A DNA stretch of 64,000 nt from Dysosmobacter segnis (lineage in GTDB: Bacteria > Bacillota > Clostridia > Oscillospirales > Oscillospiraceae). The notes under the pieces are model-generated. The model was not told where the DNA came from, made no database searches, and saw nothing but the letters and a program-made list of their open reading frames with translations. Numbering within the stretch: the stretch's first letter is position 1; each line of letters opens with the position of its first letter. The translations under genes and the position numbers were made by a program. The stretch is taken from the NCBI RefSeq assembly GCF_014297285.1, contig NZ_JACOQI010000001.1:124001-188000 (forward strand), in the 5' to 3' direction. This document shows, in pieces, positions 1 through 8,601 of this stretch.

Positions 1-272
1 GTCGGCCCTACGGGGATGAACGGCTGTATGTGCCCATCCGGGCGGTGGCGGAAGCCGCCGGGTATGACGTTTCCTGGGATAAGGAGTTTGGCGTGACGGT
101 GAAGGACGGCGGCGAGATCGTTTTCCAGATCTGCCCGGACACAGATCTGGCCCACGGTCCCGCCACGGCTGACCGGCAGAGTCTTTCCGGCCCCTGCCTG
201 ATCGCCAATGGCATCACCTATCTGGAGGCCGGGGACTTGGCCCATCTGCTGGGGATGTTCTACGGCGGCTGA
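1..272 (+). CDS. C-terminal end of a surface protein with a copper amine oxidase N-terminal-like domain (partial)
   Basis: The reading frame is open from the window edge (codons in phase with base 3) to the TGA at 270-272, so the start is outside. The visible part contains YVPIRAVAEAAGYDVSWDKE, the pattern of the stalk domain named after copper amine oxidase N-terminal domains (PF07833 type). In Firmicutes this domain is usually a repeated extracellular module on secreted proteins. Nothing here gives an enzymatic activity. A strong terminator follows 26 bases after the stop, so it ends a transcript. Family moderately sure, function unknown. Confidence 0.6.
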   Translation, partial: RPYGDERLYVPIRAVAEAAGYDVSWDKEFGVTVKDGGEIVFQICPDTDLAHGPATADRQSLSGPCLIANGITYLEAGDLAHLLGMFYGG

Positions 273-298
273 CGGCGATTATTACAAACATGATATGG

Positions 299-337
299 AA
301 AAGCCCCCTGCTGAGATTTTCTCAGCAGGGGGCTTTT
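299..337 (+). terminator. Intrinsic terminator after the partial surface-protein gene
   Basis: Stem AAGCCCCCTGCTGAG with its complement around a short AT-rich loop, A tract before and TTTT after. It can serve both strands: the upstream plus-strand gene and birA arriving from the right. Confidence 0.85.
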
Positions 338-383
338 ACTGTCTGGACGGGCTGAATATGGGAAAAAATCCGCTTTAACGGGG

Positions 384-1376
384 TCACACATAGTCATACA
401 GTCCCCGGACGGAGACCTCTCCGGAGGTCAGAGTCTCCGTGGAGCCGTCCTCCCAGCGGACGGTCAGACCAAAGTCATCGGAAATACCTGTGGCGGTGCC
501 GATGCGCTCTCCTGCACCGGAGATGACCTTTATCGGATTGCCCACCGTCAGGCAGTCCCGGCGAAAGCACTCCAGATAGGCGGCGTTTTGGGCAGGGAAG
601 TCATCATATAACGCATTCAGCGCCCGGAGCACCTGGGCGGCCAGCTCTGTTCGGTCCGGGGCCGTTCCGAGGGCCTGCGCCAGAGAAATGGCGATGGGGG
701 CTACCTCCGGGCCGAAATCGGCTTCATCCTGACTGACGTTGATCCCCGCGCCGATGATGACGCAGGAGAATTCACCGCTTTCCACCTCCCATTCCAGCTC
801 CGTCAGGATGCCGCAGAGCTTTTTCCGGTTCAGCACCAGATCATTGGGCCACTTGATGCCGGGGCGGACGCCGCAGGCGGCTTCCACCGCGTCGCAAAGT
901 GCCACGGCGGTCCAGGCTGTCAGGGTGCTGATCTCAGAGAGTGGGCACTGGGGGCGGAGGGCCGCCGATAAATACAGCCCCTTCCCGGCGGGGGACACAA
1001 AGCTCCGTCCCCGGCGTCCCCGGCCGCCGGTCTGCTGGTCTGCCAGAATCACCGTTCCATCTACGGTGCCGCTGACTGCCCGCCGCTTCAATTCGTTGTT
1101 AGTGGAGTCGATGGTGTCAAAGTACAGCAGTTCCCGGCCGATCCGACGATCCCGGAACTGCTCCGACAGCTCCTCTGGCCGGAGCCGCGCTGTCACGCGG
1201 GTCAGGCGGTAGCCCCGGTTGGGGACGGATTCAATACCGTAGCCCTCTTGCCTTAACTGCTCCACAGCCTTCCACACCGCCGCCCGGCTGACACCGGCCT
1301 GTCGGCTGATAGCCTCGCCGGACAGAAATTCCTCTGTATGCTCCCGCAGGAGTTTTAAAACGATTTGCTTCGTCAT
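384..1376 (-). CDS. birA: BirA: biotin-[acetyl-CoA-carboxylase] ligase and biotin operon repressor
   Basis: 330-residue cytoplasmic enzyme that makes biotinyl-5'-AMP, attaches biotin to carboxyl-carrier proteins and, in the adenylate-bound form, represses biotin genes. Residues 1-60 form a helix-turn-helix (SRAAVWKAVEQLRQEGY), so this is the regulatory class. The adenylate-binding motif GRGRRGRSF is at about 118-126 and KWPND at 175-179. I chose the ATG at 1376 because it has GGAGGGA just upstream and the repressor domain starts there. A longer in-frame extension to 2072 runs antisense through bioY and is rejected. It is divergent from bioY, with a matching BirA operator between them. Confidence 0.95.
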   Translation of the reverse strand: MTKQIVLKLLREHTEEFLSGEAISRQAGVSRAAVWKAVEQLRQEGYGIESVPNRGYRLTRVTARLRPEELSEQFRDRRIGRELLYFDTIDSTNNELKRRAVSGTVDGTVILADQQTGGRGRRGRSFVSPAGKGLYLSAALRPQCPLSEISTLTAWTAVALCDAVEAACGVRPGIKWPNDLVLNRKKLCGILTELEWEVESGEFSCVIIGAGINVSQDEADFGPEVAPIAISLAQALGTAPDRTELAAQVLRALNALYDDFPAQNAAYLECFRRDCLTVGNPIKVISGAGERIGTATGISDDFGLTVRWEDGSTETLTSGEVSVRGLYDYV

Positions 1377-1395
1377 GGTACATCCCTCCAACGGT

Positions 1396-1471
1396 ACTAT
1401 ACGGCGTCCATGCCGGATTGTCAACCTGATTTTCACAAATGGTTGACAATCGGGACCGCGTCTGCTACACT
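1396..1471. promoter_or_regulatory. BirA operator with two divergent sigma-A promoters (birA and bioY)
   Basis: Operator halves ATTGTCAACC (1417-1426) and GGTTGACAAT (1441-1450) form a perfect 10-bp inverted repeat around a 14-bp spacer, the known Firmicutes BirA box geometry. Each half carries a -35. For bioY, TTGACA 1443-1448, 17 bp, TACACT 1466-1471. For birA on the minus strand, TTGACA at 1419-1424, 17 bp, TATAGT at 1396-1401. One bound BirA dimer would therefore cover both -35 boxes, so birA is probably autoregulated. Confidence 0.93.
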
Positions 1472-1505
1472 TTAGGCGCATCAAACCGAAAAGGAGTTTT
1501 TCATT

Positions 1506-2060
1506 ATGAATCATCATGATATGACCCGCAATATGGTCCTCGCCGCCCTGTTTGCCGCCCTGACCGCCATCGGCGCGTTTTTGCAGATCCCCACAGGCAC
1601 CGTACCCATTACGCTGCAATTTCTGTTTACCGCATTGGCCGGTCTCCTGCTGGGGTGGAAGTGGGGAGCTGTTTCTCAACTGCTCTATGTGGGCATCGGA
1701 CTGCTGGGCCTGCCGGTCTTTACGCAAGGCGGCGGCATCGGCTATGTGCTCCAGCCCAGCTTCGGCTTTTTGCTGGGGCTGATCCCCGCCGCCGCCGTGA
1801 TCGGCGCGCTGACTGCTCGTCGCACCGGGTATCTGACCGTTCTGGCGACGGTTCTGGTGGGAGATCTGATCCTCTACGCCGTGGGCGTCCCCTATATGTA
1901 TCTCATCCTGCACGTTTATATGCAGTCTGCCAAGACCTTTCCTGCGCTGCTGGCGGCCATGCTGGTGTATGTTCCCGGCGACACGCTGAAGATCGTTGTG
2001 GTGACGGCGCTGGCGCCGGTTCTCCGCCGGACCCTGGCAAAGGCGGTGCCTAACCTGTAA
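1506..2060 (+). CDS. bioY: BioY: biotin transporter (ECF S component)
   Basis: 184-residue integral membrane protein, the substrate-binding component of an energy-coupling-factor biotin importer. The family signature is visible: GTVPITLQFLFTALAGLLLG near residue 30, then GLPVF..GGGIGYVLQPSFGFLLG and the C-terminal YVPGDTLKIVV helix, with about six hydrophobic segments. The start ATG has AAGGAG nine bases upstream. No EcfA or EcfT gene lies next to it, so it would share the ATPase module encoded elsewhere or work alone. It should be repressed by BirA plus biotin through the operator in front of it. Confidence 0.95.
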   Translation: MNHHDMTRNMVLAALFAALTAIGAFLQIPTGTVPITLQFLFTALAGLLLGWKWGAVSQLLYVGIGLLGLPVFTQGGGIGYVLQPSFGFLLGLIPAAAVIGALTARRTGYLTVLATVLVGDLILYAVGVPYMYLILHVYMQSAKTFPALLAAMLVYVPGDTLKIVVVTALAPVLRRTLAKAVPNL

Positions 2061-2108
2061 AAACGAGGTCATCCGCCTGCGAGAACGGCAGAATGACCGG
2101 CTGCCCTC

Positions 2109-2146
2109 TTGCTATCCGAAGCCGGGTATGATAAAATATTTTATCA
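2109..2146 (+). promoter_or_regulatory. Promoter of the dCMP deaminase gene with an 18-bp perfect palindrome over the -10
   Basis: TTGCTA 2109-2114, 17 bp, extended -10 TGATAAAAT (hexamer 2132-2137). The sequence TGATAAAATATTTTATCA at 2129-2146 is a perfect palindrome centred just downstream of the -10, as expected for a repressor site. The cognate regulator is not identifiable from this window. Confidence 0.6.
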
Positions 2147-2176
2147 AATTTTGAGAATTCGGCGGGAGGGCTGTCT

Positions 2177-2677
2177 ATGAATCGCATTAGCAAGGAAAAC
2201 TATTATCTGGATATTGCCGAGACCGTCTTGGAGCGGGCTACCTGCCTGCGGCGGATCTATGGCGCCATCATCGTGAAAAATGACGAGATCATTTCTACGG
2301 GCTACAACGGCGCCCCCCGGGGCCGGGCCAACTGCGTGGATATGGGCTATTGCTCCCGGGAAGCCATGAAGGTACCCCGCGGCGAGCGGTACGAGCTGTG
2401 CCGCAGCGTCCACGCCGAGGCCAACGCCATCATCTCTGCCTCCCGGCGGGACATGGCGGGAGGCACCATTTATCTGGTGGGCCGCAACGCTGCCACCGGG
2501 GAGCTGCTGAATGATGCCACCTCCTGCCTTATGTGCCGCCGCATGATCATCAATGCGGGTCTGGACCGGGTGGTGATCCGCCGGACGGAAACGGAATTCG
2601 AGGTGGTCCCCGTGGAGGCGTGGATCGCAGAGGATGATCTGCTGACCCCGGAAAATGTGGTCATGGACCTGAAATGA
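2177..2677 (+). CDS. Deoxycytidylate (dCMP) deaminase family protein
   Basis: 166 residues, cytoplasmic, predicted to deaminate dCMP to dUMP for thymidylate synthesis. The zinc-dependent deaminase motif is complete: HAEANAI at 79-85 (His zinc ligand and catalytic Glu) and SCLMC with Cys117 and Cys120. GYNGAPRG near 42-49 is the conserved nucleotide-binding stretch of the ComEB/dCMP deaminase family. The start has GGGAGGGCTGTCT before the ATG. It is followed after 31 bases by the large fusion gene, possibly co-transcribed though functionally unrelated. Confident in the family; the exact substrate is inferred. Confidence 0.9.
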   Translation: MNRISKENYYLDIAETVLERATCLRRIYGAIIVKNDEIISTGYNGAPRGRANCVDMGYCSREAMKVPRGERYELCRSVHAEANAIISASRRDMAGGTIYLVGRNAATGELLNDATSCLMCRRMIINAGLDRVVIRRTETEFEVVPVEAWIAEDDLLTPENVVMDLK

Positions 2678-2708
2678 GCAGGAGATCTGCGGAAAGGAAG
2701 TCGTTTCG

Positions 2709-5015
2709 TTGAAGGCGGGACTTGTTACCTTCTATCATATCCACCATTACGGCGCTTTACTTCAGGCGGCGGCCACAGAGCGGGCTGTGGAGCGCTTTGG
2801 CTGGGACTGCGAGATCATTGACTACTTCGTCAATCAGGACAACGCCCTGTTCAAGCGGCCCACCGGCTTGGGTTCCGCCGCCCATGACGCTCACACGGCC
2901 CTGCACTATCAGGCGCTGTCGGAGCGTTACCGGCGGTTTGAGAAGTTCAGCCGGGACCATCTGCGGATCTCAGATCGCCGCTATGGGCGCTTTGACGAGC
3001 TGGCCGAGGGGCCGCTGCCCTATGACCTGATCCTCTCCGGCAGCGACCAGATCTGGAACCCCAAGATCTTCCCGGACGGCCGGTTCGACCCGGTGTTTTT
3101 CGGTACGTTTTCTCAGAAGCGCCGCATTGCCTACGCACCATCCTTCGGTGTTCCCACCATCCCGGAGGGGATGCAGGCGGAGCTGAAGGGCTATCTGGAC
3201 GGTTTTTCCCACCTCTCCGCAAGGGAGACTCAGGGGAGCGCCATCATCCGGGATATCGCCGGGAAGGACGCCCCGGTGGTGCTGGACCCCACCCTGTTGC
3301 TGACGGCGGACCAGTGGGCCGCCATGGCCGATCACCCGGCCAATTATCCCAAGGGCGGCTACATTCTCTGCTACTGCATCAGCCGCCCCGGTGCGCTGAT
3401 ACCCTATCTGGAACGGCTCCATCAGGAGACGGGACTGCCGGTGGTGCAGCTTTGCGGCATCCGTCAGAAGGTCCATCCCAAGGCGAAGCAGATCATGGAT
3501 GCCGGTCCGGCGGAATTTTTGGGCCTGTTCCAGAATGCCGCCTATGTTGTCACCAATTCCTTCCATGGCACGGTGTTCTCCGTCCAGTTCCACCGGCCCT
3601 TTTTCACCACGGTCTCCCCGGCGGAGCTGTCCGCCCCGGAACGGTCCCGGACGGTGAGCATCCTGAGCCGGTTGGGTCTTGCCAACCGGGTCATCGGTAA
3701 GGGGGATACGGCGGAGCTGCTGGACCCCGTTGACTGGGAAGCTGCCGAAGCGGCTTTGACTGCCGCCCGGAAGGATTCTCTGAATTATTTGCAGGCAGCG
3801 CTGGAAGACCGGCCCTATGCGCCGGAAGCGCCGCTTTCTCCCCGGAGTTTTGCCCCGAAGCTGGCAGAGCGGAGCCGCTGCACCGGCTGTACCGCCTGCG
3901 CCGCAGGCTGTCCCCATGACGCCATTACGATGGTCCGGGACAAAACTGGCTTTGATTTCCCGGAAGTGGATCTGGAAAAATGCGTCCATTGCGGACGCTG
4001 TACCCGGCTGTGCCCAGTTTTGCAGGAGCGCGGTCCGGCGGCTCATCTGCCCGCTGCCTTCGCCGCCTGGAACCGGGATGACGCCGTCCGGAAGGACTCT
4101 ACCTCCGGCGGCGCGTTCACTGCCATTGCGGAATATGTGCTGGAGGGCGGCGGCGTGGTATACGGCGCTGCCATGGACGGCCATCAGCATCTGCGGCACA
4201 TCCCCTGCTTCCGGAAAGAGGACCTGTGGCGGCTGCGGGGAGCCAAGTATGTCCAGAGCAATCTGGACGGCGTGTTCCGGGAGATCCGGGAGGCGTTGAA
4301 GACCCGCCCGGTGCTGTTTTCCGGTACACCCTGTCAGGTGGATGGGCTGTACCGCTTTTTAGGGTGCCGCCCGGAAAATCTCACCACCTGCGATCTGGTG
4401 TGCCACGGCGTACCATCCCCCGGTGTGTGGGAGGACGAGGCCCGGTTTATCGAAGGAAATAAACGGCGGCGGCTGGCAAATGTCCGCTTCCGCAATAAGG
4501 TGGAGGGATGGAAGAACAGCCACTTTACCGCTGTATATGACGATGGCACTGCGGATTCCGCACCCTTGTTTGCCACAGGCTTTGGCCGGGCCTTTGGCCG
4601 GGCGCTGTTTCTGCGCCAGAGCTGCCACGGTTGCCAATATACAAATCTGAACCGTCCCGGCGATTTTACGTTGGGGGATCTGTGGGGCCTGCGGCCGGAT
4701 GAGTTTCCGGAGCAGCAGCACGCAGGCGTCAGCCTGCTGCTGGTGAACACACCCCACGGCAGCTACCTCTTCGACCAGCTCAAGCTGAACTGCCAGCCCT
4801 TCCCGGTGGAGCGGGCCGTGGCGGGAAATCCCCGGCTGGCGCGGCCCATCGGCCCGGCGGCGGACCGGGCATCATTCTTTGCCAGCTATGCGGTAGAGTC
4901 TTTTGAGGAGGTCCGCAGACAGTTTTTCCGGCTTCCCAGTCTGCCGGTGCGGGCGGCGGGAAAGCTGCTGTCCCCGGAGGCCAAGGCGAAGCTGAAGGCC
5001 AAGCTGCACAGATGA
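2709..5015 (+). CDS. Polysaccharide pyruvyl transferase / ferredoxin / FrhB-type fusion protein
   Basis: 768 residues with three modules. Residues 1-330 match the polysaccharide pyruvyl transferase family (LSGSDQIWNP near 112, NSFHGTVFSVQFHRPF near 284). Residues 390-435 hold two 4Fe-4S ferredoxin motifs, CTGCTACAAGCP and CVHCGRCTRLCP. Residues 450-720 match the coenzyme F420 hydrogenase/dehydrogenase beta-subunit family (STSGGAFTAIAEYVL, GTPCQVDGLYRFL, TCDLVCHGVPSP). FrhB-like domains bind flavin and pass electrons; next to pyruvyltransferases they usually occur in glycan loci. The start is TTG at 2709 behind AAAGGAAG. No glycan genes flank it here, so the substrate is unknown. Confidence 0.85.
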   Translation: MKAGLVTFYHIHHYGALLQAAATERAVERFGWDCEIIDYFVNQDNALFKRPTGLGSAAHDAHTALHYQALSERYRRFEKFSRDHLRISDRRYGRFDELAEGPLPYDLILSGSDQIWNPKIFPDGRFDPVFFGTFSQKRRIAYAPSFGVPTIPEGMQAELKGYLDGFSHLSARETQGSAIIRDIAGKDAPVVLDPTLLLTADQWAAMADHPANYPKGGYILCYCISRPGALIPYLERLHQETGLPVVQLCGIRQKVHPKAKQIMDAGPAEFLGLFQNAAYVVTNSFHGTVFSVQFHRPFFTTVSPAELSAPERSRTVSILSRLGLANRVIGKGDTAELLDPVDWEAAEAALTAARKDSLNYLQAALEDRPYAPEAPLSPRSFAPKLAERSRCTGCTACAAGCPHDAITMVRDKTGFDFPEVDLEKCVHCGRCTRLCPVLQERGPAAHLPAAFAAWNRDDAVRKDSTSGGAFTAIAEYVLEGGGVVYGAAMDGHQHLRHIPCFRKEDLWRLRGAKYVQSNLDGVFREIREALKTRPVLFSGTPCQVDGLYRFLGCRPENLTTCDLVCHGVPSPGVWEDEARFIEGNKRRRLANVRFRNKVEGWKNSHFTAVYDDGTADSAPLFATGFGRAFGRALFLRQSCHGCQYTNLNRPGDFTLGDLWGLRPDEFPEQQHAGVSLLLVNTPHGSYLFDQLKLNCQPFPVERAVAGNPRLARPIGPAADRASFFASYAVESFEEVRRQFFRLPSLPVRAAGKLLSPEAKAKLKAKLHR

Positions 5016-5024
5016 TTTTCACAC

Positions 5025-5065
5025 AAAAAAGCACGTTCTCTTTCAAAAAGAGAACGTGCTTTTTT
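5025..5065. terminator. Bidirectional terminator between convergent genes
   Basis: AAAAAAGCACGTTCTCTTT pairs with its complement around a 3-base loop, A tract on the left and T tract on the right, so it can end the fusion gene (+) and the small membrane-protein gene (-). Confidence 0.9.
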
Positions 5066-5370
5066 CAGGCCAGCGCCACGATGAGCCAAGCAAGGCCGAT
5101 GGTCCCGGCGCCGATCAGGGTGTATACGATGGGGTTCAAAGTCCGCCATCGGCTGGAAAAACGGCTGGTCCCGCTGGACGCATAATTATGGGCCACCCGC
5201 CGGGCTTCCTCCACCAGCTCCCGGGAGGTGATCCCCTCTCCTGCAGCGTCATTGCGGACGATGAAGATGGCCTGTTCAAAAAAACGATGCTCCGGCGCGT
5301 CTACCACCACGACCCGCCGGGAAATGCCTTTTACCATGCGTGCTGTCCTCCTCAGTTGATCTGTTTCCAT
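5065..5370 (-). CDS. Small C-terminally membrane-anchored protein of unknown function
   Basis: 101 residues. A charged N-terminal region (residues 1-75, including RRVVVVDAPEHRFFEQAIFIV) precedes one C-terminal hydrophobic helix (LNPIVYTLIGAGTIGLAWLI), so it is probably a tail-anchored cytoplasmic protein. I do not recognise a named domain. It sits downstream of the SpoIIE-like gene on the same strand (57-base gap) and could be in the same transcript, which would suggest a sporulation link. That is inference from position only. The start ATG at 5370 is preceded by GAGGA. Confidence 0.7.
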   Translation of the reverse strand: METDQLRRTARMVKGISRRVVVVDAPEHRFFEQAIFIVRNDAAGEGITSRELVEEARRVAHNYASSGTSRFSSRWRTLNPIVYTLIGAGTIGLAWLIVALA

Positions 5371-5427
5371 TTTCCCGCAAGGGAGGGAAGTCTATACCAA
5401 CCAACAGCGGCTTTTTGAAAATTTTCC

Positions 5428-7446
5428 TCATACCGGCTGCTCCGACTCCGGCAAGCGGTAGAGCACCTGCACGGCGCAGTCATCCTGCAGCCGTTCCCGG
5501 CGGATACTTTCAGAGAGGATCAGATTGGCCAGCGTCTGAGGATCGTCCCCACCCCAGCCCGCCAGCAGGTCTTGGAGCCATTCGTCACGGCTGGGGTCTG
5601 CCACGCCGTCGCTGATCATCACGGCGAAGCTGCCGGGCTCCAGCGTCACGGTGGTTATATCCGGTGCGGCAGGAGTGCCCCGCAGTCCCACCGGCAGGCT
5701 GCTGCCGGTGATCCGGCGGACGGCGCCGTTCTTTTTCAGATAGCTGGGGGCAGCGCCGAACTTGTAGAAGGTGGCCTCCGAGCCTTTCAAAACGCACAGA
5801 TCCACCGTGGTAAAGCTGCCGGTCTCCGCACCCCGGAGGGCCATAGCGGAATTCAGGGTGGTGAGGGCAGCCTCCGGCTGGATATCCGCCTCCAAAAACT
5901 GCCGCAGCAGCCGGCAGGTGAGGGAGGACTCCCGCCGGGCGGCGTCCCCGCTGCCCATACCGTCCGCCAGCAGCAGGCACCAGAGACCGCTGTCCGTGCG
6001 GAAGGCCTCCATGGTGTCGCCGCAGACCATTTCCCCCTCCTTGGGCCGCAAAGCCGCGCCGATAACGCAGGCAGGGATCTCTCCAAAGGCGGGGGCCGCC
6101 CCGCTGAGACCGGCGGCCGCCGCCGTCAGCAGGTCCGACATCTGGGCGTATTGCCCCTTGGCGCTGCGGCGCGTTTCTTCCAGTTGGCGGCGGTACTGCT
6201 TCCGCAGCAGAAAGGCCGACAACTCCCCATTGATGGCCTGCAGCAATTCTGACAGATGGATGCAGCGGTCGGCGAAGTGAACGGGGAAGTCCTTGGCCTT
6301 GGCCTTTCCGCGCTCGAGGAGGTAGGGAGTAGCGTCATTGAGGGCGTTGAAGGTGGCGGTGTAATCCTTTTGCCAGCACAGCTCGCACAGGGCGCACCCC
6401 CGGCATACCTTTTCCGCCGCCCGGTCAAAGATGACGGCGGGGTTTTCCTCCTGAGGCGGCGGGGTGCGGCTCATGCTGTCATATAGCTCCCGGAGCGCCT
6501 CCGCCGCCCGGTTGAGATGGGTTTTCAGGGCCGTGCGCTGGGCGGTGTTCGGGGCCGCTTCCCGCAGAAGCCGCTTTCCGCCGAAGATCCGCCGGGGCAG
6601 GGCTAAAAACAGCAGGGAACCGGCCACCGTTTCCAGAAGAAGCGTCTGGGCCAACTCCTCCCGGGAGGTCAGCATGGCCGCTGCTGCTCCGGAAAAGAAG
6701 GCAAGCGCAGCCATGCTTCGCCGTCTGCATTTCGCGGCGCACAGTCCCGCCACGCCGTAGGCGGCGGTGAACAGCCCGCTGGTTCCGGCAGAGAGATCCG
6801 TGATGAGTCCCAGTCCCAGCCCCGCCGTCACGCCGGTCATGGGACCTTGATCATAGGCAGTGTAGGCCAGCAGGGCGCACAGCAGGACCCGGCCCACGGA
6901 GACGTTCAAGATGGTCAGGTCTCCTAAAGCCAGCGTCAGGGCCGCCCCTAAAAACAGCAGCCCCTCCGGGGCCAGCCGGTCCTCCTCCGGCTGGAACAGC
7001 CGGGTGAAGAAGTGGGCGGAAACGCCTGTCAGGGCCGATGCTGCGGCACAGGGGGCGGCGTGGCTCAGCGGGTCTAAGGATTGCAGCACATAAATACCGC
7101 CCACCGCCAGTACCATCCCGGCCGCCAGCACCGGCAGCACCCAGGGCTTTTGCAGAAAGGCAGTGTCCCGGAACGCCGTGGCGGCAGTCAGAATCAAAAT
7201 GCCTACGGCGGCCAAAGCCAGGACTTGCTGAAAGTCCAGAAACAGCAGCGCCCCCGTCACGCCGCCCAGCAGCGCCGCTGCCCCGTCTGCCCCCGGTCCG
7301 GCTGCCGCTATGCAGCCCAAGGCAAAGGGGGCATAGCCGCCGGCGGTCTGGCTGGCGGTGAGGGCCGCCGTCAGGAAAAAGCGGATGCCCCAGTTCAGCC
7401 ACCGGCCGGACTGAAGCCGCTGGATGCTCATAGAACCATACTCCAT
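5428..7446 (-). CDS. spoIIE: SpoIIE: stage II sporulation protein E, PP2C-type phosphatase
   Basis: 672 residues, shorter than the roughly 800 of Bacillus SpoIIE. Residues 1-290 are a series of hydrophobic helices anchoring it in the membrane. The C-terminal third is the PP2C-like phosphatase with VCGDTMEAF near 474 and LLLADGMGSGDAARRES near 495, the metal-binding aspartates of the family. In the known pathway it localises to the asymmetric septum and dephosphorylates SpoIIAA, releasing sigma-F in the forespore. A Cys-rich patch (CRGCALCELCWQ, about residues 342-353) lies before the phosphatase; it occurs in clostridial homologues as far as I know. Start chosen at 7446 for the AAAGGAGG eight bases upstream. 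Confidence 0.92.
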   Translation of the reverse strand: MEYGSMSIQRLQSGRWLNWGIRFFLTAALTASQTAGGYAPFALGCIAAAGPGADGAAALLGGVTGALLFLDFQQVLALAAVGILILTAATAFRDTAFLQKPWVLPVLAAGMVLAVGGIYVLQSLDPLSHAAPCAAASALTGVSAHFFTRLFQPEEDRLAPEGLLFLGAALTLALGDLTILNVSVGRVLLCALLAYTAYDQGPMTGVTAGLGLGLITDLSAGTSGLFTAAYGVAGLCAAKCRRRSMAALAFFSGAAAAMLTSREELAQTLLLETVAGSLLFLALPRRIFGGKRLLREAAPNTAQRTALKTHLNRAAEALRELYDSMSRTPPPQEENPAVIFDRAAEKVCRGCALCELCWQKDYTATFNALNDATPYLLERGKAKAKDFPVHFADRCIHLSELLQAINGELSAFLLRKQYRRQLEETRRSAKGQYAQMSDLLTAAAAGLSGAAPAFGEIPACVIGAALRPKEGEMVCGDTMEAFRTDSGLWCLLLADGMGSGDAARRESSLTCRLLRQFLEADIQPEAALTTLNSAMALRGAETGSFTTVDLCVLKGSEATFYKFGAAPSYLKKNGAVRRITGSSLPVGLRGTPAAPDITTVTLEPGSFAVMISDGVADPSRDEWLQDLLAGWGGDDPQTLANLILSESIRRERLQDDCAVQVLYRLPESEQPV

Positions 7447-7553
7447 GAAGGATTCCTCCTTTTGTGTAAAGCTGATGATATAGTCCCAGTTTACAGCCTG
7501 TCCGGGAAGAAAAGCGTCGCAAACAGGATCGGGGGACGCAATTTCTGTTATCC

Positions 7554-7582
7554 TTGCATTTTTGCCGAAATTCCGCTAAACT
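7554..7582 (+). promoter_or_regulatory. Promoter of dusB and the following sigma/anti-sigma genes
   Basis: TTGCAT 7554-7559, 17 bp, TAAACT 7577-7582, ending 36 bases before the dusB ATG, in the divergent spoIIE-dusB gap. No Spo0A box of the TGTCGAA type was recognised on the spoIIE side. Confidence 0.55.
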
Positions 7583-7618
7583 ATTAAAATCAATGTGCTG
7601 TGGAAAGGGGTGTGCGTC

Positions 7619-8593
7619 ATGCGCATCGGAACTGTGGAGATCTCCTCAAAATTAGCGCTGGCTCCTATGGCAGGGGTGACGGATGCCGCTTTCCGGCAGA
7701 TCTGTTCCGAGCTGGGAGCGGGCTACACTATTACGGAGTTGATCTCCTCCAAGGCTCTGTGCTACCATGACAAAAAGACCTTTTCCCTGCTGACCCAGTT
7801 TCCCGGAGAACATCCCGCAGCTGTGCAGATCTTCGGCAGCGACCCCGTCTGTATGGCGGAGGCCGCCCAGATCGCCATGGAACACACCGGGGCGGATATT
7901 TTAGATATCAACATGGGCTGTCCCATGGGTAAGATCGTCAACAACGGTGACGGCGCGGCGCTGATGAAGGACCCGGAGCTGGCGGGACGCATCGTGGAGG
8001 CGGTGGTGAAGGCCCTGCCCGGCGTGCCGGTCACGGCCAAGTTCCGCCGGGGCTGGGATCTGGGTCACTGCAACTGTGTGGAGTTTGCTCAGACTCTGGA
8101 GCAGGCGGGAGCGGCCGCCGTAGCGGTCCATGGCCGCACCCGGGCGCAGGTCTACGGCGGCACCGCCGACTGGAACTGCATCCGGGCGGTGAAGGAGGCT
8201 GTGTCCATCCCCGTCATCGCCAACGGCGACATCTGGAAGCCGGAGGACGCGGAGCGTATTCTGCTCCACACCGGGGCGGACATGGCCATGATCGGCCGGG
8301 GCTGCTTCGGAAATCCCTGGATCTTTCAGCAGGCCAAAGCCGTGCTGGAGGGACAGCCGGTGCCCCCGCTGCCGCCGCTGGCAGAGCGGTGCGAGACCGC
8401 TGTGCGGCAGATCCGCATGGCCGCAAGCTACAAGGGCGAGCGGGTGGCGGTGCTGGAGGCCCGGAAGCAGTATTGCTGGTATCTCAAGGGGATCCCCCAT
8501 GCCAATTACTATAAGGAACAGATCGTACAGATGAATACCCTGGAGGATGTGGACCGCATTACGAAAGGCATCCAACGGGATCTGCGGGATTAG
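7619..8593 (+). CDS. dusB: tRNA-dihydrouridine synthase (DusB family)
   Basis: 324-residue FMN enzyme that reduces uridines in the tRNA D-loop using NADPH. The N-terminal [11 protein letters not shown], the active-site cysteine in [18 protein letters not shown] (Cys101), the FMN phosphate loop region [10 protein letters not shown] and [13 protein letters not shown] are all present in family order. An in-frame GTG at 7595 gives a longer form, but the ATG at 7619 has AAAGGGG eight bases upstream and matches the usual MRIG start. The sigma factor gene begins 8 bases after its stop, so the two are one transcript. Confidence 0.93.
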   Translation: MRIGTVEISSKLALAPMAGVTDAAFRQICSELGAGYTITELISSKALCYHDKKTFSLLTQFPGEHPAAVQIFGSDPVCMAEAAQIAMEHTGADILDINMGCPMGKIVNNGDGAALMKDPELAGRIVEAVVKALPGVPVTAKFRRGWDLGHCNCVEFAQTLEQAGAAAVAVHGRTRAQVYGGTADWNCIRAVKEAVSIPVIANGDIWKPEDAERILLHTGADMAMIGRGCFGNPWIFQQAKAVLEGQPVPPLPPLAERCETAVRQIRMAASYKGERVAVLEARKQYCWYLKGIPHANYYKEQIVQMNTLEDVDRITKGIQRDLRD

Positions 8594-8601
8594 GAGGGGC
8601 C

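Noticed and set aside
1377..2072. In-frame extension of birA upstream of 1376
   Set aside because: It runs across the BirA operator and antisense through bioY; the ATG at 1376 has a proper ribosome site.
2970..4199. 409-codon open frame on the minus strand inside the pyruvyltransferase fusion
   Set aside because: No ribosome site, composition typical of a shadow frame; the sense strand encodes recognisable domains throughout.
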